From JAUVZF01 sp964539385 (GTDB taxonomy: Bacteria; Planctomycetota; Phycisphaerae; FEN-1346), in assembly GCA_964539385.1 (NCBI GenBank), contig CAZIJC010000117.1:1-14340 (forward strand): a stretch of DNA of 14,340 nt. The letters are read 5' to 3'. The translations under genes were made by a program, and so were the position numbers. This document shows, one piece after another, positions 12,589 to 14,340 of the stretch (positions are counted from its first letter, which is position 1; every line of letters begins with the position of its first letter). The notes beneath the pieces were generated by a model that was not told the DNA's origin, made no database searches, and saw nothing but the letters and a program-made list of their open reading frames with translations.

Positions 12589-14340
12589 ATGGCAGAGAAA
12601 CTCCGATGGGGCATCCTGGGGGCAGGCGGCATCGCCAGGAACTTCGCCAGGGGCGTCGCCCACTCGAAGACCGGCACGGTCGTGGCCGTGGGCAGCCGCA
12701 GCCATCAGAAGGCCGACGCATTCGCCGATGAATTCGCCATCCCCCACCGCCACGGAAGTTACGAGTCGCTGCTCGCCGACCCCGAGGTCGATGCCGTCTA
12801 TGTCGCCACGCCTCACCCGATGCACGCCGAGTGGACGATCAAGGCGGCCGAAGCCGGCAAGCACATCCTCTGCGAAAAACCCATCGGCATCAACCACGCC
12901 GAGGCCATGGCCATGATCGAGGCCGCCATCGCCCACGACGTCTTCCTCATGGAAGCCTTCATGTACCGCTGCCACCCCCAGACGCACAGGCTTATCGAAC
13001 TCGTGCGCGACGGGGCCGTCGGCGAAGTTCGTGTCATCCAGGCGGCCTTCAGTTTTCACGCGGGCTTCGACCCCGAGGGGCGACTGTTTGCAAACCATCT
13101 GGCCGGCGGCGGCATCCTCGACGTGGGAGGTTACCCCGTGTCGGCCTCGCGGCTCATCGCGGGCGCCGCGATCGGCAAGGACTTCGCCGACCCGATCGAG
13201 GTCAAGGCCGTCGGCCACCTCGGCGAGACGGGCGTGGACGAATGGACGGTGGCCTGCCTGAAGTTCGAGGGCGACATCCTCGCCCGGGTCGCCGCCGGCG
13301 TCTCGCTCCAGCAGAAGAACACCCTTGAAGTCTACGGCAGCGCGGGGCACATCGTCGTCCCGCGGCCGTGGGTCCCCAACCGCGAGGGCGGCTCCTCGAG
13401 AATCCTCCTCCATACCAAGGGCGACGAGAGCACCAAGGAGATCGTCGTTGAGACCGACGAGTGGCTCTATGGCATCGAAGCCGACGTCGTGGCCGCTCAT
13501 CTGGCGAACCGCCAGGCCCGCGCGCCCGCCATGTCGTGGGACGATACGCTCGGCAACATGAAAACGCTCGATGCGTGGCGCGACCAGATCGGCCTCGTGT
13601 ACGAGATGGAAAAGCCCGGCCGCGTGCCGACCGTGCACCGGCGTCCTCTTGAGGTCCGCCCCGACCACAACATGAAATACGGTCGCATTGAGGGCCTCGA
13701 CAAGGACATCTCGCTCCTGGTGATGGGCGTGGACAACCAGCGCCGGATACCGCACACGGCCGTCATGTTCGACGACTGGTTCGAGCGTGGCGGCAACGCG
13801 TTCGACTCGGCGTTCATCTACGGCGGCGGACGGTGCGAGACGGTCCTCGGCCGGTGGATCGCCGACCGCGGTGTCCGAGAGCAGACGGTCATCCTCGACA
13901 AGGGCATCCACACGCCCGACTGCCTGCCCGAGAAGATCACCGAGCAACTCCTCGTGAGCCTCGAGCGGCTGGGGACCGATTACCTCGACATCTACATGAT
14001 GCACCGCGACAACCCGGATGTGCCGGTCGGCGAATTCATCGACGTGCTGAACGAGCACGTGCGGGCCGGCCGCATCCGCGCCTTCGGCGGGTCGAACTGG
14101 ACCATCGAGCGCGTCGAGGCGGCGGGCGCCTACGCCGCCGAGCATGGGCTGCGCGGCTTCTCGGCCGTCTCGAACAACTTCAGCCTCGCCCGGATGGTCG
14201 AGCCGGTGTGGGCGGGATGCCTCCAGGCGTCCGACCCCGAGTCGCGCGCGTGGTTCGAGAGGACGCAGATGGCGCTGATGCCGTGGTCGAGCCAGGCCCG
14301 CGGGTTCTTCGTGCGCGGCGACCCCGGCTACACGGCCGAC
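12589..14340 (+). CDS. Two-domain oxidoreductase: Gfo/Idh/MocA dehydrogenase fused to aldo/keto reductase (3' end outside window)
   Basis: The reading frame is open for 584 codons to the window edge without a stop. Residues 1 to about 340 are a Gfo/Idh/MocA-type NAD(P)-dependent sugar dehydrogenase: Rossmann motif GILGAGGIARNF (8-19), VYVATPHPMHAE (70-81), the family hallmark CEKPIG (95-100), then the C-terminal alpha/beta domain with GGGILDVGGYPV. From about 364 (GRIEGLDKDISLLVMGVDNQ) a second domain has the aldo/keto reductase pattern. Its catalytic tetrad is visible: D406 and Y411 (FDSAFIYGGG), K438 (ILDKG) and H472 (YMMHRD). Later AKR motifs are AGRIRAFGGSNW and the S-N-N-F-S segment (166-base region before the end). 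The AKR part looks incomplete by roughly 60-100 residues. ATG 12589 has AGGAGA about 11 bases upstream. Likely substrates are sugars or inositols in the cytoplasm; two redox sites in one chain could recycle the nicotinamide cofactor, which is inference. Confidence 0.92.
   Translation, partial: MAEKLRWGILGAGGIARNFARGVAHSKTGTVVAVGSRSHQKADAFADEFAIPHRHGSYESLLADPEVDAVYVATPHPMHAEWTIKAAEAGKHILCEKPIGINHAEAMAMIEAAIAHDVFLMEAFMYRCHPQTHRLIELVRDGAVGEVRVIQAAFSFHAGFDPEGRLFANHLAGGGILDVGGYPVSASRLIAGAAIGKDFADPIEVKAVGHLGETGVDEWTVACLKFEGDILARVAAGVSLQQKNTLEVYGSAGHIVVPRPWVPNREGGSSRILLHTKGDESTKEIVVETDEWLYGIEADVVAAHLANRQARAPAMSWDDTLGNMKTLDAWRDQIGLVYEMEKPGRVPTVHRRPLEVRPDHNMKYGRIEGLDKDISLLVMGVDNQRRIPHTAVMFDDWFERGGNAFDSAFIYGGGRCETVLGRWIADRGVREQTVILDKGIHTPDCLPEKITEQLLVSLERLGTDYLDIYMMHRDNPDVPVGEFIDVLNEHVRAGRIRAFGGSNWTIERVEAAGAYAAEHGLRGFSAVSNNFSLARMVEPVWAGCLQASDPESRAWFERTQMALMPWSSQARGFFVRGDPGYTAD

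Noticed and set aside
12430..14145. 571-codon minus-strand open frame over the oxidoreductase fusion
   Set aside because: The plus strand carries two intact enzyme domains with catalytic residues. The antisense translation shows no family motif, only composition-driven openness.

Overview
The window is GC-rich, gene-dense bacterial DNA carrying twelve protein-coding genes and no RNA genes, CRISPR arrays or insertion sequences. The gene families are an arylsulfatase-like hydrolase, a TIM-barrel sugar phosphate isomerase/epimerase, a DUF1080 lipoprotein, a Gfo/Idh/MocA dehydrogenase joined to an aldo/keto reductase, and a SxtJ/DUF5989 pair. Together they suggest a Planctomycetota-type (Phycisphaerae-like) or related PVC-group genome. 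A homocitrate-synthase-family enzyme that may be a Re-citrate synthase hints at an anaerobe. The lineage call is inference from gene content; there is no rRNA to test it.

Layout: (1) Bases 1-214 hold no gene but contain two small hairpins and a pair of near-identical palindromic repeats. (2) On the minus strand lie prmC (215-1144) and, upstream of it, a sulfatase-fold hydrolase with Thr at the usual formylglycine position (1269-2660). (3) A 135-bp divergent promoter region separates these from a tight plus-strand run: isomerase/epimerase (2796-3602), NodU/SxtI-type carbamoyltransferase (3619-5511), SxtJ-like membrane protein (5516-5962) and DUF5989/SxtK-like membrane peptide (6002-6205). A large ankyrin-repeat lipoprotein (6392-8725) follows. 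(4) Converging on it from the minus strand is the HMGL-like (citrate/homocitrate synthase family) enzyme (8746-10125), with a near-consensus promoter. (5) A 384-bp structured intergenic region precedes an HU-family DNA-binding protein (10510-10788) with a clear intrinsic terminator. (6) A nucleotidyltransferase (MNT) / HEPN pair (10949-11670) follows, driven by a near-consensus promoter. (7) A DUF1080 lipoprotein (11692-12357, minus) and a two-domain oxidoreductase (12589 to the window end, plus, incomplete) diverge from a 231-bp region containing an inverted repeat.

How the genes may work together: the carbamoyltransferase, SxtJ-like and DUF5989 genes form the same three-gene order as sxtI-sxtJ-sxtK of saxitoxin clusters. 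Here they sit behind a sugar isomerase with no other toxin gene in view, so the likely job is carbamoylation of a cell-envelope or glycan substrate at the membrane. The sulfatase-like hydrolase, DUF1080 protein and sugar-type oxidoreductases fit glycan or sugar catabolism. prmC and HU are housekeeping. MNT/HEPN is a probable toxin-antitoxin or defence-type module. The most unusual items are the sugar isomerase + SxtI/J/K-like cassette, the Gfo/Idh/MocA-AKR fusion, the Thr-type sulfatase-fold enzyme, and the paired palindromes at the left edge.
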